Shown piece after piece: positions 53,592 to 63,963 of a stretch of 64,000 nt of DNA (positions are counted from its first letter, which is position 1; the number at the start of each line of letters is the position of its first letter). The notes under the pieces were generated by a model. That model saw nothing but the letters and a program-made list of their open reading frames with translations. It was not told the origin of the DNA and searched no databases. Source of the stretch: Channallabes apus (Eukaryota > Chordata > Actinopteri > Siluriformes > Clariidae); NCBI GenBank assembly GCA_030522415.1, contig CM060111.1:47369366-47433365 (forward strand). The letters run 5' to 3'. The translations under genes were made by a program, and so were the position numbers.

Positions 53592-54395
53592 TCACCGATT
53601 AACTAGGCCTCTACTGAGACTATGAGCTATACTACAGGAAATGAGAGCAGCACCTTCCCGAGTGGGATGGACACCGTCCCGCCCTAACAGGCCAGCTTTG
53701 CCCTCAAAGGTCTTCCAATTATCTATGAAGCCCACATTATTTTTGGAGCACCACCTGGACATCCAGCGGTTCAGCGACCATAACCTGCTGTAAGCTATGT
53801 CGCCACGTCTCATTGGGATGGGACCAGAGCATATTACTTCATCGGACATCGCCTTCGCTAATTTAAACACCTCCGTAAAGTTACTCTTACTAACCTCTGA
53901 CTGACGAAGGTGTATATCGTTAGCTCCAGCATGTACCACTATCTTAGAGAACCTGTGCTGTCCTAGAGCCCTAAGATTACCTGCTATGTCCGGTGCTCTG
54001 GCTCCCGGGATACACCTAACCACTGCTGCTGGCACCCCTAAAGGTCTAGCTAATGTCACGTGTCTCAGTATAGAGTCTCCTATAACCAGAGCTCTTTCAG
54101 GTTTCTCAGCGGGTGCAGCACTGAGGAGAGCAAACCTGTTGGACACGTGAGGCGCAGAGGAGGTGTGCTCCGGTGGGCTAGCCTTAGCGTTAACTTTGGC
54201 TGAACGAGTATGCCGCCGAGTCGTCACCCACTCGCCCCGCTGTGAGGGCTCTAATGCCGGAGTCGGGGGCTGATTATCTCCGCCTGTGGCACCCAGACTG
54301 TCCGCTACAGGAATAACGCTGCTCTCACACTGTCTAACCCTCTCTAAAGTCTGGATGCGCCCCTCTAATGCTGATATCTTCTCCGTCAGAGTGCT
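53592..54395 (-). CDS. L2 ORF1, coiled coil plus SGNH esterase, copy B
   Basis: The protein starts at MSTLTEKISALEGRIQTLER near 54395; a few residues further upstream come from the neighbouring fragment. It has a short coiled coil, a proline-rich spacer, a basic patch (TRRHTRSAK), and the esterase blocks IGDSILRHV, VVHAGANDI and GRDGVHPTREGA. It looks intact at about 267 residues and is longer than copy A. Confidence 0.88.
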   Translation of the reverse strand, partial: STLTEKISALEGRIQTLERVRQCESSVIPVADSLGATGGDNQPPTPALEPSQRGEWVTTRRHTRSAKVNAKASPPEHTSSAPHVSNRFALLSAAPAEKPERALVIGDSILRHVTLARPLGVPAAVVRCIPGARAPDIAGNLRALGQHRFSKIVVHAGANDIHLRQSEVSKSNFTEVFKLAKAMSDEVICSGPIPMRRGDIAYSRLWSLNRWMSRWCSKNNVGFIDNWKTFEGKAGLLGRDGVHPTREGAALISCSIAHSLSRGLVNR

Positions 54396-54407
54396 CATTA
54401 ACACACC

Positions 54408-55010
54408 CATCACTCAGGACCTGTCATGGTCCTGTCACATCAACACCGTGGTGAAAAAAGCCCGGCAGCGTCTGTACCACCTCAGACGCTTGAGAGACTG
54501 CCCTCCAAGGTGCTCAGGAACTTCTACTCCTGCACCATAGAGAGCATCCTGACGGGAAACATCACGACCTGGTTCGGGAACAGCACCATGCAGGACAGAC
54601 GAGCTCTACAGAGGGTGGTGCGATCAGCCGAGCGCATCATCCGCACTGAGCTCCCTGACCTGCACTCGATCTACAGCAAGCGGTGCTGGACTAAGGCCAG
54701 GAATATCGTGAAGGACCTCAGTCACCCCAGTAATGGACTGTTCTCTTTGTTGCGGTCTGTGAAGCGATTCCGCTCCCTAAAGGCCAACACAGAGAGACTG
54801 AGGAGGAGCTTCTTCCTGCAGGCGATAAGGTCTCTCAATTACACCTCCACACAGGACTAATAACATCTTTTTAAGCTCACAACACTGACTGGACAATCAT
54901 GGACACATTCATACACACTTGCACTAAATATTTATACATCTGGACAATTGCACATGTCACTTTCATTAGTCACCTTTCATGCATATTTGCATAAGCATTT
55001 GTCTCTTTAA

Positions 55011-55047
<37 letters not shown>

Positions 55048-55265
55048 TTCCCCCCCTATATTTCTATATTTTGCAATATTTTATTATGCCCTTATTGTAG
55101 TTTATTTTACTAGTTAAATTAATTTCTTTAGTATTTCCTTTTATTGATATATATTTTACGTACAAGCTTTTATTTTATTTTTAAGGTCACTGGCGGTCGT
55201 GTAAGCATTTCACTGCATATTATACTGTGTATGACTGTGTATGTGACAAATAAAATTTTAATTTA
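54408..55265 (+). pseudogene. 3' fragment of the Rex1/Babar-like LINE
   Basis: It corresponds to 46560-47385. It contains the RT C-terminus ([20 protein letters not shown], a frame change near 54500, then [19 protein letters not shown] to SLNYTSTQD at 54858), and the 3' UTR with a (TA)n run at 55016-55046. The tail is gacaaataaaattttaattt. It retains the RIIRTE codons missing from the copy at 46780. Confidence 0.88.
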
Positions 55266-55334
55266 GACCATAATAAGAAAAAGATCTGTCTCTGTGTTGG
55301 TCAGCACACACACACACACACTACCCAGATAGCA

Positions 55335-55560
55335 GAACAACATTGAATCATCGTTGAATCAACATTAAAGCATCAACCAACTTGTTATTGAATCAATGTT
55401 GAAATTTCAATGTTAAATGTTGATTTTTCATCAGGTTTGCACCTTGAAATAATGTTATTTCAATGATGAAAAATAGATCAAGATGGGCATAAAATCAATG
55501 TTTGTTCAACGTAAATTCAATCACTTATTTTACATTGAATCAACATTGAAACAATTATAG
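55335..55560. repeat. Left subterminal repeats
   Basis: Many copies of attgaatcaacatt-type words in both orientations, able to form hairpins; inverted relative to 62545-62690. Confidence 0.75.
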
Positions 55561-56082
55561 TTTAGTCTTGCTTTATGAACAGCAAGATTCTATGACAGTA
55601 AATCATGTCCGTTTTGATTTATTTCTTTAAATCAGAGACCATGTAGGGCTGAAAAGCTTTTTTTTTTTTTTTTAAACAAAAAGTCAATAACTCAACATCC
55701 TTCAGTTTACATGTAAACATATTTATTTATTTATGCTCCATACCCATTTAAACAGGAAGTAACATCACAATTACAATAAAACAACTATATAATAAAACAC
55801 ACTACAACTTACATACAAATTATTATAAACTGGATGACTATATGACTTTTTAGAAGAGAACTATTAGAAGAGATTGTTAATTCTGAATTCATAAAACAGA
55901 ATCTAACTGCCAAGAGAAGAGACTGGAAAACCATAATATAAAAATGGCAGCCTGCCTCAGCAAAATTCAGTCAAATGCAAATAGAAACAACCAAGTCAGA
56001 AACACAACAGATGACTGAAACATTATTCGTAAGTTGAAATGTATTTACTCAGCAAAACAGATAATAAGACATGAGTCTGAAC
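55561..56082. other. Interior, non-coding
   Basis: AT-rich. No feature is recognised. Confidence 0.4.
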
Positions 56083-56222
56083 TTATGGTTTTCCACCACG
56101 AGCAATTCCCCCCAGCCGTTCTGGGGCATAACGAAGCCATTTCTGAACTGTTGAAGCAAAGAAACTCTGTGGCCTCCTTTTCTTCAGCTTTCAGCTGTTG
56201 TTGTAGTAGTGCATCTAAAGAA
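56083..56222 (-). pseudogene. Possible C-terminal exon of a transposon protein
   Basis: One frame reads KRRPQSFFASTVQKWLRYAP then ERLGGIARGGKP and stops at 56083. The composition looks like real coding sequence and resembles C-termini of fish BEN-domain proteins, but an upstream TGA at 56216-56218 means the exon start must lie just downstream of it or the copy is broken. Confidence 0.35.
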
Positions 56223-56417
56223 TGAAAAACAAACAAAAGGTTAGAACTATACAATGCTCTAAAAACTTGGAGTGGTAGTTGTTTATGAATGACAGAAGGT
56301 GGGTCTTAAATTTTTGGAAATGTGACTTTTACAAATGTACAGATATGCAACATATGTTTTGAAATGTCCTACAATCTTCCATAGATACAATGCACACATT
56401 AGATTTATTTTAATATA

Positions 56418-57765
56418 CAGGTCCTTCTCAAAAAATTAGCATATTGTGATAAAGTTCATTATTTTCTGTAATGTACTGATAAACATTAGACTTTCATATA
56501 TTTTAGATTCATTACACACAACTGAAGTAGTTCAAGCCTTTTATTGTTTTAATGTTGATGATTGTGGCATACAGCTCATGAAAACCCAAAATCCCTATCT
56601 CAAAAAATTTGCATATTTCATCCGACCAATAAAAGAAAAGTGTTTTTAATACAAAAATAGTCAACCTTCATATAATTATGTTCAGTTCTGCACTCAATAC
56701 TTGGTCGGGAATCCTTTTGCAGGTACAATATCCCACAGATTCTCTATGGGGTTCAGGTCAGGAGAGTTGGCAGGCCAATTGAGCACAGTAATACCATGGT
56801 CAGTAAACCATTTACCAGTGGTTTTGGCACTGTGAGCAGGTGCCAGGTCGTGCTGAAAAATGAAATCTTCATCTCCATAAAGCTTTTCAGCAGATGGAAG
56901 CATGAAGTGCTCCAAAATCTCCTGATAGCTAGCTGCATTGAGCCTGCCCTTGATAAAACACAGTGGACCAACACCAGCAGCTGACATGGCACCCCAGACC
57001 ATCACTGACTGTGGGTACTTGACACTGGACTTCAGGCATTTTGGCATTTCCCTCTCCCCAGTCTTCCTCCAGACTCTGGCACCTTGATTTCCGAATGACA
57101 TGCAAAATTTGCAACCTGTAGCCCATTTCCTGCACACGCCTGTACACGGTGGCTCTGGATGTTTCTACTCCAGACTCAGTCCACTGCTTCCGCAGGTCCC
57201 CCAAGGTCTGGAATCGGTCCTTCTCCACAATCTTCCTCAGGGCCCGGTCACCTCTTCTCGTTGTGCAGCGTTTTCTGCCACACTTTTTCCTTCCCACAGA
57301 CTTCCCACTGAGGTGCCTTGATACAGCACTCTGGGAACAGCCTATTCGTTCAGAAATTTCTTTCTGTGTCTTACCCTCTTGCTTGAGGGTGTCAATGATG
57401 GCCTTCTGGACAGCAGTCAGGTCGGCAGTCTTACCCATGATTGCGGTTTTGAGTAATGAACCAGGCTGGGAGTTTTTAAAAGCCTCAGGAATCTTTTGTA
57501 GGTGTTTATAGATAATTAGTTGATTCAGATGATTAGGTTAATAGCTCGTTTAGAGACCTTTTCATGATATGCTAATTTTTTGAGATAGGGATTTTGGGTT
57601 TTCATGAGCTGTATGCCACAATCATCAATATTAAAACAATAAAAGGCTTGAACTACTTCAGTTGTGTGTAATGAATCTAAAATATATGAAAGTCTAATGT
57701 TTATCAGTACATTACAGAAAATAATGAACTTTATCACAATATGCTAATTTTTTGAGAAGGACCTG
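56418..57765 (-). mobile_element. Tc1-like element with about 210-bp ends
   Basis: The ends are inverted over about 210 bp (caggtccttctcaaaaaatt at the left, complement at the right), flanked by TA at 56416-56417 and 57766-57767. An inner copy of the direct repeat, with ctcaaaaaatt, lies at about 56600 and 57570. Confidence 0.92.
56694..57438 (-). pseudogene. Tc1-like transposase with two internal deletions
   Basis: It starts at 57438 with an HTH region (MGKTADLTAVQKAIIDTLKQ, EISERIGCSQSAVSRHLSGK) and the GRKKCGRKR basic patch. Near 57110 the segment with the first catalytic Asp is lost and the frame shifts to NQGARVWRKTGEREMPKCL and SVMVWGAMSAAGVG. The second D (FQHDLAPAHSA) and the E (NSPDLNPIENLWDIV) remain, then it jumps to the last residues (AKGFPTKY). 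It is inactive. Confidence 0.9.
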
Positions 57766-57767
57766 TA

Positions 57768-59364
57768 TGTGTTATTTCACAATCTGCAAATGTTGTCCTA
57801 CAATGTACATATTCAATGCTATGAAAACAAATATACTTAATGTAACAATGTAGTCTTTTATGTGCAAAAAAAAAAAAAAACCTGTAGGACCAAAAAAATA
57901 AATAAATTTAAAAAAAATCAATCCGTGGCGACGGTTTTGCAATTTGTCCCCCACACTCACAAATACTTAAACTGTTCCCTCAGTTTAACAAATCGTGGCC
58001 ACGGATTAACAAACTGTATGCACAAATTTCCAATCCGTACGCTCAGATACCGTACTGTTTGCATATTTATTCTTAACGTGAAGACTTATTTTGGTGATTT
58101 TATTATAAGCTTTTTACCCAGAGTTAGATGCATGCTGCACTGTTAATGTTATTATTAAATAACGCCTATTATTACATTGCATTTAGTTTGAGAGCAAAGT
58201 AATGACAACATAAACTGTACATTATTTGTTTTGCATTGCTTTTTACCTTCTCCTCAAACTCACACTGCATGATTTTCAAAGTCATCAGATCACCATTGTT
58301 TTCACACTGTACTATCTGTGGTAGCATTTAGTTGCTGCTGTGTTCACACTGCACAATGAATTGGCGACAGGAGATTACACACTGCATGACTTTACAATAG
58401 GATGAATCGCCAACAACTCTGTCTGGTGTGCAAGCTACAGCCAAACGCACACAAGAAGTGATAAGGAAACAACGCAAGATCATGCTGACATTGTGGTCTA
58501 TAATTCCTCCCCGAACAAACAATAATTAAAAAAAGATGACGTCCTTGTTTAAGATCCCATATGGTCAAAACTGAAATTTCATGGCTTTTTTCATGGTAAC
58601 TGAGGTCTAGGGGCTATGTAACTACCATATAAGTTTCAAAACAGTCAATCCACAGTAGAATGCACACAGCTTGCATAAAGTAGCTCTGCCTTTTCACGAG
58701 CTGCTGTGATGTCCAATCTACTCAGTCACCGCTTTCAGTCACCATCAACCACCATCCCACCCTTCTTTTGCCAAAACATCACGTCCATGCCATTGCTGAA
58801 CAACAATAACATGAAAAAAAGTCGAAAAAACGCTGTTCAGTCGATAGATGTCGAAACTACATCATTACACAGGCTTCCGAACAACATTAATATAAAAGAC
58901 CAGTGGCACGTCAGCTTCAGCATCTTTCACACAGCCATTCCATTAAACTTTAAAAATTTACATAAAAAATTTTATTTAATTCGTAAGTTAATTGATAAAG
59001 AAAATCTATTTATGACATTATTTTTGACAGCATTATGATTATTTATTAAAACTTCAGACAACAACAATTAGTGCCACGAGGTTATTTGCAACACTATATG
59101 TTCTACAAAATAGAGGACGACACACCTTACAGCGCAATATAATGTGGCTTTAGAAGAGGAAAGGTAGGATTAAGAAGTGAGCAAGTGATGAATTAGTATT
59201 ATAGGTCCCAAGCAGATACAGTAACAATAATGGGTGCTCTACCTTATGCAGTCTCCATTGATGCCTAATAAACATTGATACAAGTAGGTTATGGTTAAAG
59301 TTGTGAACTTATAAAGTCTTAAATGTTTTGTTTTCCCTTCTCAACGCATTATGCATTTACTCAC
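57768..59364. other. Interior, non-coding
   Basis: Contains short inverted phrases (cgtggcgacgg / cgtggccacgg near 57924-58000). No gene is seen. Confidence 0.4.
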
Positions 59365-59516
59365 CAATAATGGCTACCTTTTTAATTTGGTCAAGTCTCC
59401 AAGTCGAAGGTGCCCAGCAGCAGATTCCGTACCATGGCAGTAGCAGAGGTGGCAAGGCGGGCTGCTCTCCACACTTCTGCCTGGCAAAACACCCCAGAGC
59501 CCTTTATAACTTCAAT
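59365..59516 (-). pseudogene. BEN-domain-like exon
   Basis: Between a tttttcag acceptor and a gtgagt donor the minus strand reads IEVIKGSGVFCQAEVWRAAR, LATSATAMVRNLLLGTFDLE, then TGA. Beyond the TGA, one base further, the frame would continue LTKLKR. The pattern (G-V-x-E-x-W-R-A-A, T-x-x-x-M-V-R-x-L-L, F-x-x-E-x-L) resembles the BEN DNA-binding domain. It is broken by the stop/frameshift. Without a search the assignment is tentative. Confidence 0.5.
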
Positions 59517-59997
59517 CTGAAAAAATTATTTCACATCACAATATTAATTTACTGGCAACTTTTAGAAACTTTTCATGTTTCATACTGATTCTTATGTTTA
59601 GCTTCCCAATAGTTAATAGGATTTTATGTATAAATGCAGATTAATGATAATCTGGACATTCTGGACATTTGTTTACATGCAGGGTAAAACTGCAACAGGA
59701 ACAGTACAAAATAAAAACTGAAAAAAGACGGACATTCAGAGTAAAACAGTGCAAGATAAAAAAAAAAAAACTGTACAAAACATACATGCAGGGTAAGCAT
59801 TGGTGGGAGCAATGTCCAAGCAGTGTGGAGAAATATTTCTGTACGACTTCATTGTTTTGTGCTGTGTAGTATAGTATTGTAATAGCTGATCAGAGTGATC
59901 AACTCCCCATGTGCTGGTTGTACGCAGTCACAGGACATGGAAATGTCTTTGTAGTCCATGTACCTTGTAATTTCACCCTCATCTTCACCGCGTCTAC
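59517..59997. other. Interior, non-coding
   Basis: AT-rich with a poly-A run near 59758. Nothing is recognised. Confidence 0.4.
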
Positions 59998-61345
59998 TGT
60001 AAAGCAGAATGGATGGTAGAACAGGTAGATACTTCTCGTGTGTCCATCCACTTCACAAATACAAGAGGTCCATCTGAACGGAGCTTGCGTGTCCTGATGT
60101 GAGGGGCTGGTGAAGGCAAGGGTGATGCAGACACATTCCTAAAAACAAATAAATAAAAAAATGTTAGCCTATACTGTTCAGAGTAAATGGATGTGCAATT
60201 AATATGGATGCACAATATATACAGTACGGAGATGACCAAAAATGTATCCACACTTCAACATGAAAAATATACACCTCTCTTCTGTAGTTCACATGACAGC
60301 ATCAATGATGGTGATAGATAATACTACACACTGCAGCCAGAATTCAATTTGAGTTTTAAAAAACACCATCCACTGGACATTACACACATATTGAACACAT
60401 TCTAAACAATTACATCTTATCAGGTATTTGTAAATACACGCTAAACAAAAGGGATTATATACATTTACACCAAAGAAATATTCATAAGCATCACTTAGCT
60501 ACATAAGGCAGTATTTTAGCCACCTGGAACTTGCTTGTTTGTGCTAAATAACATTACTGATAGCAGTGTTATAAGCTAACCAAAATGGAGCCAAATACAC
60601 ATTAGCAACCATAATCTAAAGCTATCCAAAACAAGGTGAATATAAACATCTGTAAACTCCATAAGGCATTAGCTTAGCCACCGGGAAATATCATGTTTGT
60701 GCTACATGAGGCAGCATGCTAGCATGATTTACCTAAACTATATAAATGGCATTGAAAGCCAATGTGTCACACAAGCTGACAAGAGCTAGCTGTAGTGAGG
60801 AAAATATTTACTAATATTAGTTTAATATTATCAGAATAAGAGTTATATAAGACTTAATAACTTACCCAGTGTAGCATGGGTCTATTCTCGGTTCAAAATG
60901 CTCCCGTTCGTCGTCGGAGTCACACAGTCTTCTTCTGAGGTAAATGTAAACTTTCCAGAACATTCTGAAGAGTTTCCTCGGATGTGTAAGCACGTGCCAT
61001 CTTCTAAAACGTGCTGAAAACTCACTGAATCTGAGTATTTTCAAACCTGTCTCTCTCTGTTCGTTTTTCTTGCCGGTGTCCGGGGGCGTGGCCTAGTATG
61101 TAAATTACCCGGACTGATTTCCGTGTGATTGGCGCATGGGCGTGTCCTGCCTCGGGTCATTAGCATATAAGTGTGACAGAAATTCTGTGCCTCTCCTTGG
61201 TTTCATACGGATTACATAAACTGAGAATATTTGTTTTCAATGTGACTTGCATCATTTAAAAGTAGACACTTTAAGCTTTATATAGATATATTTCTCATTT
61301 CAGTTAATTTTAGTGACGTGTTTCAAAAAGATTTTCACGGAGACT
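59998..61345 (-). pseudogene. piggyBac-related relic
   Basis: On the minus strand an exon-like segment (about 61010-60867) starts MARAYTSEETLQNVLES, runs through an acidic region (CDSDDERE, EPRIDPCYTG) and ends at a gtaagt donor. Within it the frame must change once. A second segment (60137-59998, acceptor tttttag) reads NVSASPLPSPAPHIRTRKLR and then VFVKWMDTREVSTCSTIH, which fits the W-x-D-x-R-x-V-x-x-x-S-T-x-H block of piggyBac transposases. The non-coding stretch 61205-61345 resembles, inverted, 16925-17110 of the other piggyBac-like element. The termini are not found. Confidence 0.6.
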
Positions 61346-61349
61346 GAGG

Positions 61350-61743
61350 TTTCATATATGTGCATATATCCTCATATACTGTATGTGGGCAATTAGGATT
61401 AGTTTTTTGCATTTTTTTTTGTTAGTTCTTAGTTATTGCCTTGATAATAGAAAATATGAGCTAGGCATCATGTATGACAGTTGCCAAAGTGAGATATGAG
61501 CTAAAATGACCAGATCCTGCCATAGGAGACATATCTTGTATGTACATATAGGGCTTATATGTGGATATAAAGAAGCAATACAGGAGACCTATATGGCCTG
61601 TATATGCACATATATGCACCTCAATGTTGCCTACATGTGGCATATATACGCATATATGCAGCATATATACGCATATATGCAGCATATATATTATCATATA
61701 TGTGCATATATACTGCATATAGGTTTCATATATGCGCATATAT
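61350..61743. repeat. Irregular catatatgcgcatatat repeat, left part
   Basis: Repeated, largely self-complementary catatatgcgcatatat words (with gcatatatgcagcatat variants). They continue at 61935-62010 after the inserted fish repeat. Confidence 0.8.
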
Positions 61744-61750
61744 CCTCATA

Positions 61751-61934
61751 TTTACATTTACATTTAGGCATTTGGCAGACGCTCTTATCCAGAGCGACTT
61801 ACATTTTTATCTCATTATACATCTGAGCAGTTGAGGGTTAAGCGCCTTGCTCAAGGGCCCAACAGTGGCAACTTGGTGGTTGTGGGGTTTGAACCTTAGT
61901 CCAATGCCTTAACCACTGAGCTACCCCTGGCCCC
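61751..61934 (+). repeat. Common fish interspersed repeat (about 185 bp)
   Basis: The phrases ggcagacgctcttatccaga, gcgccttgctcaagggccca and cttaaccactgagctacccc are those of a very widespread fish repeat, inserted here in the catatatgcg repeat. I do not assign its class. Confidence 0.75.
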
Positions 61935-62359
61935 ATATAGGTGCGGTTATATGCGCATATATACTGCATATAGGTTTCATATATGCGCATATATCCTCAT
62001 ATACTGTAGGTTCTTTCCATGTGGGGCACGCACACTGCTCTGGGTCAGACACAGACAACGGGAAACAGGAACTAAGGTCTCAAACAAATGCTTCCCAACA
62101 GAATACCGTAGGTCGCATCGCCAAAATTCTTTCACCGTGAGTGGCAGGAACTTCCAGACTACAACATATTGAATTCTCATGCCTGTAGAGTGTATTATAA
62201 TGATGTGGCGACAGTGTAAAAACACCCTCCGATGTTAAATGCGAGCCGAAAATTGAGTACTTTTGAACGGCAAACAGGAATTAAGCTCTCAAGTGAGTAA
62301 ACTAGACAGCAAGGTAAATACACAAAACTTACCGTCAAATTATTTTTTTTCCTCAATAA

Positions 62360-62408
<49 letters not shown>

Positions 62409-62544
62409 AAGCACCATGGCAAATCTCTTGTAGTCAATTTTTTAACCTGTTTTAAACACATACACACATGCATACACATTTTTATAGAAATGCACTTAGT
62501 TAATTTAATTTGCCTTACATTGTTGAATGAGGATGGGTTTCACA
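61935..62544. other. Interior: end of catatatg repeat, (TA)n, unassigned sequence
   Basis: Catatatgcg-type words to about 62006, (TA)n at 62361-62392 and a T run follow. No gene is seen. Confidence 0.5.
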
Positions 62545-62695
62545 ACCAAAAATCAACATTGATTCAATGTTTGTCTTTTCAACACTGAAAAGCATTGAAT
62601 TATCAACATTGATTCAACATTATTTAGCATTGAAAAATCAACCTCAACCAAAATGATGATTCTGATGAAATTTCAACATTGAATCAATGTCACCT
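62545..62695. repeat. Right subterminal repeats
   Basis: Repeated aacattgattcaa/ttgaatcaatg words, matching the left end in inverted orientation, directly before the terminal 13 bp. Confidence 0.75.
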
Positions 62696-62936
62696 TGCTA
62701 TCTGGGTATAAACTAAATCCAGCTCTGGTGTTATTAACACTCCTGCCATTAATAACTGAGGGTCAGCTCTGGTAGGATCCCCTCACATGTGTGTGTGTGT
62801 GTGTGTAACCTGACCCCAGAGCTCTCCCTCTCTCACACCCACACACACACACACACTCAGCCAGTCTTCAGTCTCGGTGTGAGTGTGTCCGGATGAGCTC
62901 TCTGAGAGGTCTCACACACGGTGTTATTCAGAGTTG

Positions 62937-63029
62937 TTTGGACCGGAAGTGGACTTCTGATAAGGTGCTGTTTGGACCGGAAGTGGAGTTCTGATAAGGT
63001 GCTGTTTGGACCGGAAGTGGACTTCTGAT
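62937..63029 (+). promoter_or_regulatory. 34-bp tandem repeat with three ETS-type sites before hemicentin exon 1
   Basis: The unit tttggaccggaagtggactt plus ctgataaggtgctg starts at 62937, 62971 and 63005 (third copy partial). Each copy carries accggaagtg (62942, 62976, 63010), the consensus for ETS/GABP factors. The hemicentin ATG sits at the edge of the third copy. Promoter activity is inferred. Confidence 0.5.
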
Positions 63030-63265
63030 GGACTTCTCGATGAGGTTGTTAGCGCTAGCCGTAGCGCTGTTGCAGGCTCGCGCGCAGTTAAACCCTGCGC
63101 GCGAGACCGGCGGCTCCTCCCTCGCCTTCGTGTTTGACGTCACGGGGTCCATGTACGACGACCTGCAGCAGGTGATGGACGGAGCCTCGCGCATCCTGCA
63201 GCGCATGCTCAGCCGCACGGACACGCCCATCCGCAACTTCGTGCTCGTGCCCTTCCACGACCCAG
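63028..63265 (+). CDS. hmcn2: Hemicentin, first coding exon (signal peptide and start of VWA domain)
   Basis: Hemicentins are very large secreted matrix proteins. This exon encodes a signal peptide ([19 protein letters not shown]; the second Met is an alternative start) and the beginning of the N-terminal von Willebrand factor A domain. That domain start reads [32 protein letters not shown], then FVLVPFHDP. The metal-binding motif has the DVTGS form usual for hemicentins. The exon ends in phase 1 at a gtaatg donor, as expected for this family. The remaining exons lie beyond the window. The choice of hmcn2 over hmcn1 is uncertain and rests on the ASRIL-type stretch; hemicentin itself is well supported. 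Confidence 0.75.
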
Positions 63266-63906
63266 GTAATGAGCGCACGTGCTGTTCACACACACACACA
63301 CACACACACGTGTAGAAGTTGGACTCAGAGGGTTAAACAGAACCAAACAGAACCTGTCAGAGTGATGGAGAGTCTGATTATACACACACTGGTGTACTGA
63401 TAGTGCTGTCAATCAATTACAACACACAAATAAATCACAGTCTGAGATTAATCACAGTTTTACAGATTCATTTGTATTATATTTATTTGTATTATGTTGG
63501 AATAACGAAACACGTGACAAACTGCTTCAAGGAAACTTTATGCAGTTTTATAATCTCAAACATCAACATGGAACAAATGTTGATTAAACTCTCTGGAATG
63601 GTGAACAAACTGCAGTAATCATACGGTCAGTCCGGTATTTAACCCTAAATGATGCAGTGAGGAGCGTCTCAGGCTCAAATTAGTGTTCTGCATCAAACAA
63701 AGACTAAGGAGACTGAAACTACTGACATTGGGGTTAGGAATCGAAAGACACATAATTAAAGCCTGTATGGAAAGCGGTGACATCATCACGGGAGAAATGT
63801 GGACGGATAAATATACTGAATGTGATGGGAGATGACTTACACACTTAGTGACATCAAATGACCAACAGTAGAAACCAGAGCTGTGTTTAATAGTGAAAGG
63901 AAGAGC

Positions 63907-63963
<57 letters not shown>

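Larger units (their letters stand above)
51854..54400 (-). mobile_element. L2-type LINE, copy B (3' truncated, inverted to copy A)
   Basis: The 5' half is intact on the minus strand (ORF1 and ORF2 up to the start of RT). It is cut at 51854 where copy A begins in the opposite direction. The 5' end abuts another LINE fragment at 54400-54410. Confidence 0.89.
55322..62708. mobile_element. 7.4-kb segment bounded by TACCCAGATAGCA inverted repeats
   Basis: A perfect 13-bp inverted repeat lies at 55322-55334 and 62696-62708. Inside each end are about 150-230 bp packed with ttgattcaatgttga and its complement. Both repeats start with TA, so a TA target duplication is possible. The interior holds a BEN-like exon and a possible C-terminal exon (minus strand), a Tc1-like element, a piggyBac relic and a common fish repeat. 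I cannot assign a superfamily, and it may be composite. Confidence 0.55.
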
